From positions 62,001 through 126,000 of the forward strand of contig NZ_JAHZPA010000005.1 of assembly GCF_019929225.1 (NCBI RefSeq): a stretch of DNA of 64,000 nucleotides, in the 5' to 3' direction. Under the pieces are notes generated by a model. It made no database searches. It had not been told where the DNA came from and saw only the letters and a program-made list of their open reading frames with translations. Shown piece after piece: positions 44,273-51,220 of the stretch. The position numbers were made by a program, and so were the translations under genes. Each line of letters starts with the position of its first letter. Position 1 is the first letter of the stretch. This stretch comes from Streptococcus sanguinis (GTDB taxonomy: Bacteria; Bacillota; Bacilli; Lactobacillales; Streptococcaceae).

Positions 44273-44677
44273 TTACCCTTTATTTTCTTGAGGTTTGTCT
44301 GCTTTTGGAGCAGGAGCAGCCGCCTTCTTAAAACCATCTACCCGCAGGGCAAAGCCGTAGGAGCGAACTTCATAAGGATCCGCATTTCGCTGGGTAACCG
44401 TCCGATTAAAATTGTAAATAAAAGGACTAGCCTTCCCCATCACTTCAATTTCGGACATGAAAGGAACTTCTTCGGGCTGGTAGCCATCCGGCAACTTCAA
44501 GCCAATCACATCATTGAGCTTTTCAGAAAAGACTTCAATGTGGGTAGCGTGAGCCTCTCGCTCGCCATCTTCGGAAATTTCAAAGGCTTCCCGGAAGCCG
44601 ACAAAGGTCAGCTTCCCAAGGTTAACCACGTTGTAAGGATCGGTACTGGTATTAAATTTTTCTACTGCAAAGGTCAT
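44273..44677 (-). CDS. DUF961 protein (Orf22/YdcP-like)
   Basis: A 134-residue protein of the DUF961 family (LGKLTFVGFREAFEI, LPDGYQPEEVPFMSEIEV), universally found at the start of conjugation operons in the Tn916 superfamily. In ICEBs1, relatives act as helicase-processivity factors during ICE replication; that role is inferred here. A second DUF961 gene is next. Confidence 0.82.
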   Translation of the reverse strand: MTFAVEKFNTSTDPYNVVNLGKLTFVGFREAFEISEDGEREAHATHIEVFSEKLNDVIGLKLPDGYQPEEVPFMSEIEVMGKASPFIYNFNRTVTQRNADPYEVRSYGFALRVDGFKKAAAPAPKADKPQENKG

Positions 44678-44689
44678 CTGGTTTCCTCC

Positions 44690-45007
44690 TTATTTTGCCA
44701 ATTTTAACTTCTTTGCCTCAAAGACAATTTCATCTTTGGACTTGCCACGAGAGCGGACAGAGCCAACGGTCATGACCAGACCGGTCAGGCTCTCAATCTT
44801 CTGCATTCCTTTGTCCTTAGGAATATCAGAGTTTTCCAGGCCATAAACCCGAATCCGAACCCCATTTTGCACATCCCCGCTGACTTCAAAGTCGCGGTAA
44901 GCGTCAGCATAGGTCGTCGCTGGTCGTTCTGTAAATCCAGGCAGGACAAAGAGCCCTGTCTTTCCAATCACTTCTTGTCCCACTGGGAGCTTTTGTAAAT
45001 CTGCCAT
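44690..45007 (-). CDS. DUF961 protein (Orf23/YdcO-like)
   Basis: A 105-residue paralogue. The start MADLQKLPVGQEVIG follows GAGGAAAATTGAT and is preferred to two upstream starts without proper ribosome sites. GLENSDIPKDK and VRSRGKSKDEIVF are typical. Paired with the 44273 gene, as in Tn916 (orf22/orf23). Confidence 0.8.
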   Translation of the reverse strand: MADLQKLPVGQEVIGKTGLFVLPGFTERPATTYADAYRDFEVSGDVQNGVRIRVYGLENSDIPKDKGMQKIESLTGLVMTVGSVRSRGKSKDEIVFEAKKLKLAK

Positions 45008-45097
45008 ATCAATTTTCCTCATTTCTTTTGTTTTTTCCTTCTGCTTCTGCTTAAAGAGCAGCAGCAGGGGCACGAGCCAAAATCATCTTTACACCTC

Positions 45098-45325
45098 CTA
45101 GAAGCCCAAATATTCCTTTTTCAACCGGCGCTTATAACTGTTTCGACAGTCCATGAGCCGCTTAGAAAAACCATCATGATGATCATGACGGTGAAACAGT
45201 GCATCCATCTCTCCAAGCGCTCCCTGGTAGCACTGCTCGCAGTGCGCCGGGTCGCCCTGGTACATCCGCATAGAAAATCTGAATTTCTCCAGAATTCCCT
45301 CAAAGCGATTTTCAAAATATTCCAT
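45098..45325 (-). CDS. Small ICE protein with Cys/His cluster
   Basis: A 75-residue protein, start MEYFENRFEGILEKF behind GAAAGGTGG. It contains CEQCYQ and a histidine run HRHDHHD, which could bind metal but does not match a known finger. Function unknown. First of the small genes upstream of DUF961. Confidence 0.6.
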   Translation of the reverse strand: MEYFENRFEGILEKFRFSMRMYQGDPAHCEQCYQGALGEMDALFHRHDHHDGFSKRLMDCRNSYKRRLKKEYLGF

Positions 45326-45326
45326 G

Positions 45327-45581
45327 TCATCCACCTTTCTGCAGTTTCCAATACTGCTTTTCAATCGCTCTTTTATACGGCAGCATGAGAGACTGGGTCA
45401 CGATTTTATCTCTTTCAATAGATTGTTTACTCAATCGCTCCAAAGCTTCTAAACTGCTCTTGCAGAGCCGCTTTAACATCAGCTTACTATTCTTATAAAT
45501 TTCAAAGGAAAAGCAAAAGTTATTGTAGATTCTACGATAACCCAATTGATAGTAAGCAATTACCACTTTATCATGATTCAT
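45327..45581 (-). CDS. Small basic ICE protein of unknown function
   Basis: An 84-residue basic protein (YYQLGYRRIYNNFCFSFEIYK, RAIEKQYWKLQKGG), ending one base before the next gene's start. Unknown; AT-rich like its neighbours. Confidence 0.55.
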   Translation of the reverse strand: MNHDKVVIAYYQLGYRRIYNNFCFSFEIYKNSKLMLKRLCKSSLEALERLSKQSIERDKIVTQSLMLPYKRAIEKQYWKLQKGG

Positions 45582-45607
45582 TCCAATTCATTCAGTCTCC
45601 TTCCTCC

Positions 45608-45898
45608 TTAATCAAAACAAAGACGATAGTCCGACATAGCTGCATGGACTTTCTTCAAGCTCTCTTCCAGCTGCCAGAGTTCATCATAAATTTTTCGTGC
45701 GTCAGCTGTCCTGAGGATTCGACTTTCCCCAAAGAAAGGATCTTGAATCCTCAGGACATAGCCAGCTTCTGTTTTTCGGACACTGCCTGAAAATTCAGTG
45801 CTAGCATAGTTGTCATACAACTTTAAAAACCGACTTTCAATTCCATCTACAACCAAAGCCACAAAAGTTTCATTCAGAATTTCTTCAAATAAATCCAT
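45608..45898 (-). CDS. ICE protein of unknown function
   Basis: A 96-residue acidic protein (NETFVALVVDGIESRFLK, RIQDPFFGESRILRTADARK). Start after AAGGAGG. No membrane segment, no recognised domain. Confidence 0.62.
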   Translation of the reverse strand: MDLFEEILNETFVALVVDGIESRFLKLYDNYASTEFSGSVRKTEAGYVLRIQDPFFGESRILRTADARKIYDELWQLEESLKKVHAAMSDYRLCFD

Positions 45899-45909
45899 GT
45901 TATCCTCCT

Positions 45910-46038
45910 TTACTCAAAAAACTGAAAAAGCTTATTTAAAAGACCAATGGTAAAATTTGGGTCTATCACTGTAACTATTGCCAAAGAAATCATAAGAAAC
46001 ACTATCGAAAAAATAAGCATATCCACGAAATCATCCAT
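45910..46038 (-). CDS. Small membrane peptide
   Basis: A 42-residue single-helix peptide: MDDFVDMLIFSIVFLM, then LAIVTVIDPNFTIGLLN. AGGTG lies before the start, and it fits between neighbours. One of three membrane proteins in a row (45910-46445). Confidence 0.55.
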   Translation of the reverse strand: MDDFVDMLIFSIVFLMISLAIVTVIDPNFTIGLLNKLFQFFE

Positions 46039-46059
46039 ACACTTTCACCTACTTTCTAA

Positions 46060-46332
46060 TCAAAAATTTAAAACCCATTTTACAAACTGGATAAACTGAA
46101 AAATTAAAAAACCATACCAAAGAATCAATCCAACAAGTAAGAGTATAGCCAACAGAATCAGCAAACCCACTTCAAAAACAGCCGCAATTTTACTAATATA
46201 CTCTAAAAATTTATCAATTCTCTCAAGCCTCACCCCTTTTTCTCTCATCAGTCCATAAAGCAAAGTGAAAGGAATCAACACCATTCCAATACAGAGAACT
46301 ACTTTAACAAACAAATAAAGAATAAAGGTCAT
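46060..46332 (-). CDS. Small ICE membrane protein
   Basis: A 90-residue protein with two membrane helices (VLCIGMVLIPFTLLYGL; FEVGLLILLAILLLVGLILWY) and a cytoplasmic loop containing RLERIDKFLEYI. Its start overlaps the stop of the preceding peptide gene (ATGA). Unknown role, possibly pore-associated. Confidence 0.6.
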   Translation of the reverse strand: MTFILYLFVKVVLCIGMVLIPFTLLYGLMREKGVRLERIDKFLEYISKIAAVFEVGLLILLAILLLVGLILWYGFLIFQFIQFVKWVLNF

Positions 46333-46445
46333 ATCCCTCTCACCGCCTTTCCAATCAGGAACACCAGCAAAAGAAAGACAAAAACTGAAAGAGAAGCCGA
46401 CAAAACTAGTACACTCACAACAAACAGCAGCAGCTTCTTCATCAT
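46329..46445 (-). CDS. Small membrane peptide, first of the conjugation operon
   Basis: A 38-residue almost wholly hydrophobic peptide (MMKKLLLFVVSVLVLSA, VFVFLLLVFLIGKAVRG) behind GAGGTG. Overlaps the next start by 4 bp. The sequence just upstream, CACCTCATTTCCATAAAATA on the top strand, recurs at 48295-48316 (see findings). Confidence 0.55.
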   Translation of the reverse strand: MMKKLLLFVVSVLVLSASLSVFVFLLLVFLIGKAVRGI

Positions 46446-46467
46446 ACCATCACCTCATTTCCATAAA

Positions 46468-46500
46468 ATAAAAAAAGACAGGCAATAAAACAACCTGTCT
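46468..46500 (-). terminator. Leftward terminator before the conjugation operon
   Basis: Read leftward, AGACAGG pairs with CCTGTCT (46476-46500), followed by nine Ts. It would stop leftward transcripts arriving from the sce7726 gene; how the conjugation genes are then expressed is not clear from sequence. Confidence 0.75.
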
Positions 46501-46544
46501 CAATAACAAACTTCCTAGGATAAATAAAAGCAACTATGGTACCC

Positions 46545-46573
46545 TTGATTATTTTTCTAAAATATTGTATCTT
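46545..46573 (+). promoter_or_regulatory. Promoter of the sce7725-like gene
   Basis: -35 TTGATT (46545-46550), 17-bp spacer, -10 TATCTT (46568-46573). The ribosome site AAAGGAGG follows at 46581-46588. Confidence 0.65.
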
Positions 46574-46595
46574 AAATATAAAAGGAGGAATGCCT

Positions 46596-47498
46596 ATGTA
46601 TATTATTACCGTCAGACCCAAAGCAGGAGAGCTAAATGCTCTATCTTTTATTCCTGAACACTATCGAAATCAACTCATACCAAACTTTATTATTTCAGCC
46701 GAAGAAGATATGAATAAGATTATTCAAAAATATCCTCATCCTATTTGGGTTGATATAAGGGAACTACAAGATTTTCACAAACTGCCTTCTATTGAACAGC
46801 GGATCCAAGAAAATGATGAATATATCCATGCTAAAATTGTCTATCCATTATCTTATGTTCTTCAACATTTAGTTGAACCCAAACATTGTGTGCGATTTAC
46901 TCCACAAGATTTATCGGATGATTATAGCTGGTTAGAAAACTATCAACATCAGCTCCCTCACAATATCCTCATTGACTTTGGTTACATCTCAGAAATTCCT
47001 AATCAGAATATAAAAAATAACATCACCAAACTTATCAATTTCTTAGGCAATCGAAATATTGTCGTTGCCTCTGGTTCTATTCCAGAAAATTTAGGAATTA
47101 GTCGGACTACCAATTTCAATCAACCGAGATATGAAAAACAGTTTTACCAGCAACTCTCTGCACAAAGCCCAACTCCAATTATCTATGGAGATTACGGAAC
47201 AGTATCTCCTGTTTCTAAGCTAATAGACACAAATGAAATAATTGTTGCAACTGTACAATTAAAGTATACACGTGAAAGAGAGTATCTGTTTGTAAGAAAT
47301 GGAAAAAGAAAAGCTCCATATGATATTAAAAGTGTTGCACAAGAACTATCACTTTTATCTGAATTCAATGAAAATCACTGTATGGGTGAAAATCAAATAA
47401 GAAGCATCTCATTGGGAATACTGCGAGGAAGTCCCACAACTTGGGTTAGTATTGGAATGAATCATCACATCATGTTATGTATTGAGGAAAATCTATAA
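46596..47498 (+). CDS. sce7725/beta-family protein (cargo)
   Basis: A 300-residue protein (YIITVRPKAGELNALS, IPHPIWVDIREL-like region, ILIDFGYISEIPNQN, YGDYGTVSP) resembling the phage T4 beta-like/sce7725 family. The periodic strands and DFG/DYG motifs suggest a TIM-barrel-like fold. Biochemical role unknown. It has its own promoter and an AAAGGAGG site, is the only large rightward gene in this half of the ICE, and its last 6 bp overlap the end of the facing sce7726-like gene. AT-rich. Confidence 0.62.
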   Translation: MYIITVRPKAGELNALSFIPEHYRNQLIPNFIISAEEDMNKIIQKYPHPIWVDIRELQDFHKLPSIEQRIQENDEYIHAKIVYPLSYVLQHLVEPKHCVRFTPQDLSDDYSWLENYQHQLPHNILIDFGYISEIPNQNIKNNITKLINFLGNRNIVVASGSIPENLGISRTTNFNQPRYEKQFYQQLSAQSPTPIIYGDYGTVSPVSKLIDTNEIIVATVQLKYTREREYLFVRNGKRKAPYDIKSVAQELSLLSEFNENHCMGENQIRSISLGILRGSPTTWVSIGMNHHIMLCIEENL

Positions 47499-48098
47499 CA
47501 GTTCTCCATCCTTATACAAAGTCCGGACATCATAGCCTTTAAAAATAGAGCGGGTAATTTTTGTAATTTGCTTTTGTTCTATTTTTGAACTTTCTTCATT
47601 AATCATAGCAATAATATCTTGCTTAATCATTCCTTGGACAGCTGTTCGGCTAAATTGCTTCTGAAAACGAGGAATTTCTTTCGTAATATACTTCAAATCA
47701 TTAGCTGGAAGGAAAAAAATAAATTCATCAAAAGACCAATACGGATTTCGTTTTGCTTGACGTTGAAACTCAATCAAAACGGATCCGTTTTTTTCTGTCG
47801 CAACAATGATTCCCCAATGTTCCGGAACATATTCATGAACTTTGGAAGCGAATTTTTGGCCTACAACAATATAATTCTTTTCAAGGTAAATATCATATTC
47901 CTTAATCTGGGATGGCAGCCGTTGAAGGGAATCCACATCACTTTTTATTTCATAACCTGTAAAATGTCCGTTTACAACAACAACATCCGCACGAGCTTTA
48001 CTGGAAGGCAAAACAAACTCCTCATAAATTTTAGAATCCTTATAAGTTTGTAATCTCTTCAAAAGAGCAGCTCGTATTTGTTTATCATTTAATGCCAT
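47493..48098 (-). CDS. sce7726-family protein with PD-(D/E)XK nuclease signature (cargo)
   Basis: A 201-residue protein whose N-terminal half has a PD-(D/E)XK-like core: RADVVVVNGHF then GYEIKSDVDSLQRLPSQ, giving the acidic residue, E-x-K and a downstream Gln. The rest is helical. It resembles sce7726 proteins, which are often encoded beside sce7725-like genes. A DNA or RNA nuclease is likely; target unknown. Start behind AAGGAGG. It faces the sce7725-like gene and overlaps it by 6 bp at the 3' ends. Confidence 0.7.
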   Translation of the reverse strand: MALNDKQIRAALLKRLQTYKDSKIYEEFVLPSSKARADVVVVNGHFTGYEIKSDVDSLQRLPSQIKEYDIYLEKNYIVVGQKFASKVHEYVPEHWGIIVATEKNGSVLIEFQRQAKRNPYWSFDEFIFFLPANDLKYITKEIPRFQKQFSRTAVQGMIKQDIIAMINEESSKIEQKQITKITRSIFKGYDVRTLYKDGELL

Positions 48099-48286
48099 GG
48101 TAAGCCTCCTTCTTCATTATTGATTATTTTTTGACCTTTGTCAACACTTACGCCGATAGGCATAAAAGAAACTCTGAAATTTTTTCCTCTACCAACTTCT
48201 CCTAAAACTAGAATATGTGGGTTAGTATCAAGCTTTGGAATATCTTCTTTGCCTGCTTTCAATCTACAAAAAATTTCTTTCTCCAA
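48089..48286 (-). CDS. Small TTG-start protein, possibly a remnant P-loop fragment
   Basis: A 65-residue frame starting TTG behind GAGGTGAG and overlapping the sce7726 start by 10 bp. NPHILVLGEVGRGKNF looks like a degraded Walker A (GxxGxGK with Asn for Ser/Thr), as in FtsK-type pumps. It may be translated for coupling to the nuclease gene or be a remnant. Confidence 0.4.
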   Translation of the reverse strand: MEKEIFCRLKAGKEDIPKLDTNPHILVLGEVGRGKNFRVSFMPIGVSVDKGQKIINNEEGGLPWH

Positions 48287-48401
48287 TTATATCTCACCTC
48301 ATTTCTATAAAATTAAAAACCAACTCCTGGCTAGCTGTATCATCTGCTTAAAAGAGTAGAAAAAATGTTATAATGAACCAAAAACATAAGGAGAAAACTA
48401 C

Positions 48402-48764
48402 ATGGCAACACTTTCTGATGACCAAAAGAAGAATTACATAGACCAAGAAATAGGAAAAATCATTAATCCTTACCGAAGAATCATAAAAGACTATGCTTTA
48501 CAAAGACGAGTTGCAGCAGTTGAAGAATTCACAGTAGAACTATTTCAGCAATTAGAAAACTTCATTAACTTGCGTTTTCAAAAATCTTCTCTCTTTCTTG
48601 GGAAATACCGTTCCCAAACTCAACCCATCAAAAATCGAATTTTTTCAGTATCAGAAGATACTGAAGCAGTCGAAACATTGCCTCAGTATTTAAACCAACT
48701 GCATGGCTTCACAGTTGAATTTCTTTCTATATATTCTCACCTGCTTCGTCTATCAGATGATTAA
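48402..48764 (+). CDS. ICE protein of unknown function
   Basis: A 120-residue helical protein (DQEIGKIINPYRRIIKDYA, LEKSSLFLGKYRS-like region). Rightward with -10 TATAAT at 48369-48374 and AAGGAG before the start; the -35 area carries a repeated CTTAAAAGAGTAGA motif instead of TTGACA, suggesting activator dependence. Its 3' end overlaps the facing gene by 38 bp. Confidence 0.62.
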   Translation: MATLSDDQKKNYIDQEIGKIINPYRRIIKDYALQRRVAAVEEFTVELFQQLENFINLRFQKSSLFLGKYRSQTQPIKNRIFSVSEDTEAVETLPQYLNQLHGFTVEFLSIYSHLLRLSDD

Positions 48765-48957
48765 GCGCCTGCTCCATTACCTGAGTAAGAGCAGCCCGAT
48801 ATTCTTCAACAGCCTGATCATAAGCATCCACTAATTCTTCTGGAACTTGTTCCAACCAGGCTACATCAAAATTTCTCACTGACTTAGCAAATGGCAACCG
48901 GAACTCTTTTTCTCGGCCCACCTCTGCAATAAATTTATACAACTGTTCACGATTCAT
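48727..48957 (-). CDS. Small helical ICE protein
   Basis: A 76-residue acidic protein (YKFIAEVGREKEFRLPFAK, VDAYDQAVEEYRAALTQ). First recognisable leftward gene after the promoter at 50329-50357, which is 1.4 kb upstream. Overlaps the facing gene. Function unknown. Confidence 0.58.
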   Translation of the reverse strand: MNREQLYKFIAEVGREKEFRLPFAKSVRNFDVAWLEQVPEELVDAYDQAVEEYRAALTQVMEQALNHLIDEAGENI

Positions 48958-49040
48958 TTAATAACCTCGCTTTCCAAACAAAAAGCGAACCATCTATTCA
49001 GACAATCCGCTGTAAAACAACATTCAATTCATTACACATT

Positions 49041-49088
49041 TTTCTACTCTCCTAAACAGGTTATCATCCGCTTAAAAGAGTAGAAAAC
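49041..49088. repeat. Inverted-repeat element TTCTACTCT...AGAGTAGAA (dispersed copies)
   Basis: TTCTACTCTCCTAAACAG followed by TTATCATCCGCTTAAAAG and AGTAGAAAA: the ends form an imperfect palindrome. The left half recurs at 49402-49433 (CTACTCTCCTAAACAG ... TCTGCTTA) and the right half at 48341-48363 (ATCATCTGCTTAAAAG, AGTAGAAAA). Two copies lie at the -35 position of rightward promoters. Likely regulator sites. Confidence 0.6.
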
Positions 49089-49219
49089 CAGTCAAAACAT
49101 GGTATAATATATCTGATAATACCAAAATAATCTCTCTCCTCCTTAATAGATAACCTGAAAGCAAACTTTGAACAGCTTTTGACTTCTTCAGAGTTATTCT
49201 ATTTAAAGGAGGTAAAGAG

Positions 49220-49369
49220 ATGATTATCTTGGATATTATCAAAGGTTTGTTTCTCCTAACATTCTGGATCATAAAATCTATTTTCAGATTCTATGCTGGT
49301 ATGTTCAGTGAACAACCAGAAATTACACTTGTTCTGACTGTCATTATTGTGATTAGTTGGTTCTTGTAA
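49220..49369 (+). CDS. Small hydrophobic membrane peptide 1
   Basis: A 49-residue peptide, MIILDIIKGLFLLTFWII then a short polar loop (FSEQPEI) and a second helix ending IVISWFL. AAAGGAGG precedes the start and a strong terminator follows 8 bp after the stop, so this is a compact rightward mRNA with a TATAAT at 49103-49108. It lies on the strand opposite the predicted leftward ICE transcript. Similar in layout to the peptide at 49867-50031. Confidence 0.65.
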   Translation: MIILDIIKGLFLLTFWIIKSIFRFYAGMFSEQPEITLVLTVIIVISWFL

Positions 49370-49376
49370 TTTCAAG

Positions 49377-49398
49377 CCAGGCTGCGGCCTGGTTTTTT
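49377..49398 (+). terminator. Terminator of small peptide gene 1
   Basis: CCAGGC (49377-49382), loop TGCG, GCCTGG (49387-49392), then six Ts. Confidence 0.88.
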
Positions 49399-49409
49399 GT
49401 TTTCTACTC

Positions 49410-49725
49410 TCCTAAACAGATGATATCTGCTTAGTGCATGCTCGTATCTTGACATGCTTTTCACTTCCGTCGAACTACAAAAGTTACTCCCCGAATAAGT
49501 CACGAATTCAACCCCGCATCACCAGGCTCTCTTTCTCACCTTATCCATTAGCAAGCCTACAAGGTAAGCTCACACACCGCCCGCATATAGTTCTACTCAG
49601 CTATCCGCCTCTACCACGTTTTCACCAAATAGTGCCTCCACCTCTCGGTAGCAGTTCCTTGTGATTTATCCAAGCCAGCTCACAAGGCTAAAAGCTGGTG
49701 CGTGTGTGCTAGATTTGTCAGAACC
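49410..49725 (-). ncRNA. Candidate structured RNA, about 300 nt
   Basis: No gene on either strand, and richer in G+C than the flanks. Pairings: 49657-49663 (CCTTGTG) with 49681-49687, interleaved with 49675-49680 (CCAGCT) and 49693-49698, an H-type pseudoknot; 49611-49615 with 49647-49651; 49535-49542 with 49561-49568. The last two helices are fully paired only as leftward RNA (G-U pairs replace C-A mismatches), so the bottom strand is the likely transcript. It would lie in the leader of the transcript from 50322. No known class recognised; group II intron domain V is absent. Confidence 0.45.
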
Positions 49726-49730
49726 TAGTT

Positions 49731-49835
49731 TTGACTTCTTAAAATTTTCTGGTATAATAGAGATGAAAAAACTAAAACCGAATACAAAATCAATCCTCGG
49801 GCAGATGGTAACACCCCTTGGGTGATTTTTATTCT
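49731..49835 (+). promoter_or_regulatory. Promoter and attenuator-like leader of small peptide gene 2
   Basis: -35 TTGACT (49731-49736), 16-bp spacer, -10 TATAAT (49753-49758). The leader contains a hairpin CACCC/GGGTG (about 49811-49824) followed by ATTTTTATT, which could end transcription before the peptide gene or make a 75-nt small RNA. Confidence 0.65.
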
Positions 49836-49866
49836 CTAGCATACACAGATTTTTAAGGAGAAGATG

Positions 49867-50031
49867 ATGATATTTTTTGAAATTTTAACAACCATTCTGG
49901 CAGCGCTAGTAAGACTGACTTGGAAAGCAGCGAAATGGCTTTTTCTCAACTATCTCGCTTTTCTCCAGTATTACTTTGTCCCGACAGTTATCGTGACCAT
50001 CATCATGATACTGTCTTTCTGGCTGCAATGA
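49867..50031 (+). CDS. Small hydrophobic membrane peptide 2
   Basis: A 54-residue peptide, MIFFEILTTILAALVRLTW, KAAKWLFLNYLAF, then a C-terminal helix VPTVIVTIIMILSFWLQ. GGAG lies 6 bases before the start (a second ATG 3 bp earlier is too close). Two-helix layout and the ending resemble peptide 1 at 49220-49369, so the two are probably related. Rightward, opposite the predicted leader of the ICE operon. Confidence 0.6.
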   Translation: MIFFEILTTILAALVRLTWKAAKWLFLNYLAFLQYYFVPTVIVTIIMILSFWLQ

Positions 50032-50111
50032 ATCTATCTTCTCGTCAAACTAGGCTCAAACAAACCTAGAACAACTCCAGTCCCGCTTTTAACCCTCTAA
50101 CCGATAACCCT

Positions 50112-50210
50112 TTGACATATCGTCAATTTTAGGTTATAATAATAGTTGCTAAACTTTGGTGTGTTGGTTAGTTTCAGTGGAAACTGTCTGACGCACTTTT
50201 ATTCATTTTT
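50112..50210 (+). ncRNA. Small RNA of about 60 nt opposite the ICE leader
   Basis: Consensus promoter: TTGACA (50112-50117), 17-bp spacer, TATAAT (50135-50140). From about 50147 the RNA would hold a stem (GTTTC..GAAAC inside GTGTGTTGG..CTGACGCAC) ending in TTTTATTCATTTTT near 50205. No frame fits. It is antisense to the transcript predicted from 50322. Confidence 0.65.
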
Positions 50211-50305
50211 CAAAGAACAAACCTAAAATCTATATCGTCAACCTTACTTCTCAATACTTCACTTATCTAAACATAACGTTGAGCAAGTTTTGACTAGATT
50301 TTAAT

Positions 50306-50357
50306 AACAACCTTAAGTTGTTAAATACATTATACACCCATTGGTTGTATTTGTCAA
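50306..50357 (-). promoter_or_regulatory. Leftward ICE promoter with palindromic operator
   Basis: Leftward -35 TTGACA (50352-50357), 17-bp spacer, -10 TATAAT (50329-50334), a perfect match. A palindrome AACAAC-CTTAA-GTTGTT (50306-50322) covers the expected start point. Divergent from the ImmR-like gene at 50404, this is the layout of the ImmR-controlled excision/transfer promoter of ICEBs1; the repressor would bind the palindrome. Confidence 0.75.
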
Positions 50358-50403
50358 GAGTTTTTTTGAAAAAATTTAAAAATTTTTTAAAAAGGATAAA
50401 ACT

Positions 50404-50733
50404 ATGTTTTCAGAGCGGTTAAAAGAACAAAGAAAGCAAGCTAAATTGACACAAAAAGAAATAGCTGCTCAAATAGGAGTTTCCCAACAGGCATATCAAA
50501 AATGGGAAAAAGGCGATAAAAAGCCAACCCAAGACAAGCTAACTAAAATAGCTGAACTTTTTGATGTATCTATAGACTACCTGCTGGGAGCTACTGACGA
50601 CCCCCGGACACAGGCAGAAATTGACATTGACGAAGCTATAGAAAACTCTGTTTCCTATGATGGAAAACCCATCACAGACAATGATCGAGAAATCATCAAA
50701 ACCTTTTTAAAAGAATATTTCCACGGCAAATAG
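50404..50733 (+). CDS. immR: XRE-family repressor (ImmR-like)
   Basis: A 109-residue protein with an N-terminal helix-turn-helix (LTQKEIAAQIGVSQQAYQKW) and a short C-terminal oligomerisation part. It lies 50 bp from a perfect divergent promoter with a palindrome and directly before an ImmA-like protease gene, as in the SOS/quorum-responsive switch of ICEBs1 and ICESt3. It should hold the ICE dormant until cleaved. Confidence 0.82.
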   Translation: MFSERLKEQRKQAKLTQKEIAAQIGVSQQAYQKWEKGDKKPTQDKLTKIAELFDVSIDYLLGATDDPRTQAEIDIDEAIENSVSYDGKPITDNDREIIKTFLKEYFHGK

Positions 50734-50747
50734 ATAGAAAGTAACAA

Positions 50748-51179
50748 ATGGATTTACCCCAGCTTATTCGTAAAAGCGAAAGGGACGGATTTTTGATTAT
50801 TTTCAAAGATAAGCTTGATAGTCCGGGAAGATTAATAGCCCACCCCTCAAAATCAATTATCATTGTCAATAACAAGTTACCAGATTATGCCAAAATCAAT
50901 GTGATTCTTCATGAGTTAGCACACGCCAAACATAAAGACCCTGAAAATATTTTAAGTCAAGTACCTACTTTTCTACATCATATCGAAACCCGGGCAGAAA
51001 AGAAGCGAATCACTGACTTCATGAAACTAATTAATCTGGAAACCCCCATTGACGAAAATTTCAACTATCTAACCTATATGCAAAATGCTTTTATAGAACC
51101 TCAGTTTGAAAATTTTGTAAAGGAAACCGCACGAAAATTATATGAGGAGAATAAACGGAAAAAATCATTTGATGGGTAA
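50748..51179 (+). CDS. immA: ImmA/IrrE-type metallopeptidase
   Basis: A 143-residue zinc protease (DUF955). The HExxH motif is VILHELAHAKHKD around residue 60; DNKLP and ETRAEKKRI follow. ImmA proteins cleave the paired XRE repressor to induce the element. Follows immR by 14 bp, so co-transcribed. Confidence 0.85.
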   Translation: MDLPQLIRKSERDGFLIIFKDKLDSPGRLIAHPSKSIIIVNNKLPDYAKINVILHELAHAKHKDPENILSQVPTFLHHIETRAEKKRITDFMKLINLETPIDENFNYLTYMQNAFIEPQFENFVKETARKLYEENKRKKSFDG

Positions 51180-51220
51180 AATAAAAAAGAACTAATATCA
51201 GTCCTTTTCTTTATATCTAT

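Noticed and set aside
44690..45073. Longer DUF961 start at 45073
   Set aside because: The added N-terminus is a low-complexity Lys/Leu stretch without ribosome site; GAGGA supports the start at 45007.
49410..49725. Possible group II intron fragment
   Set aside because: No domain V sequence, no reverse transcriptase remnant and no intron boundary found.
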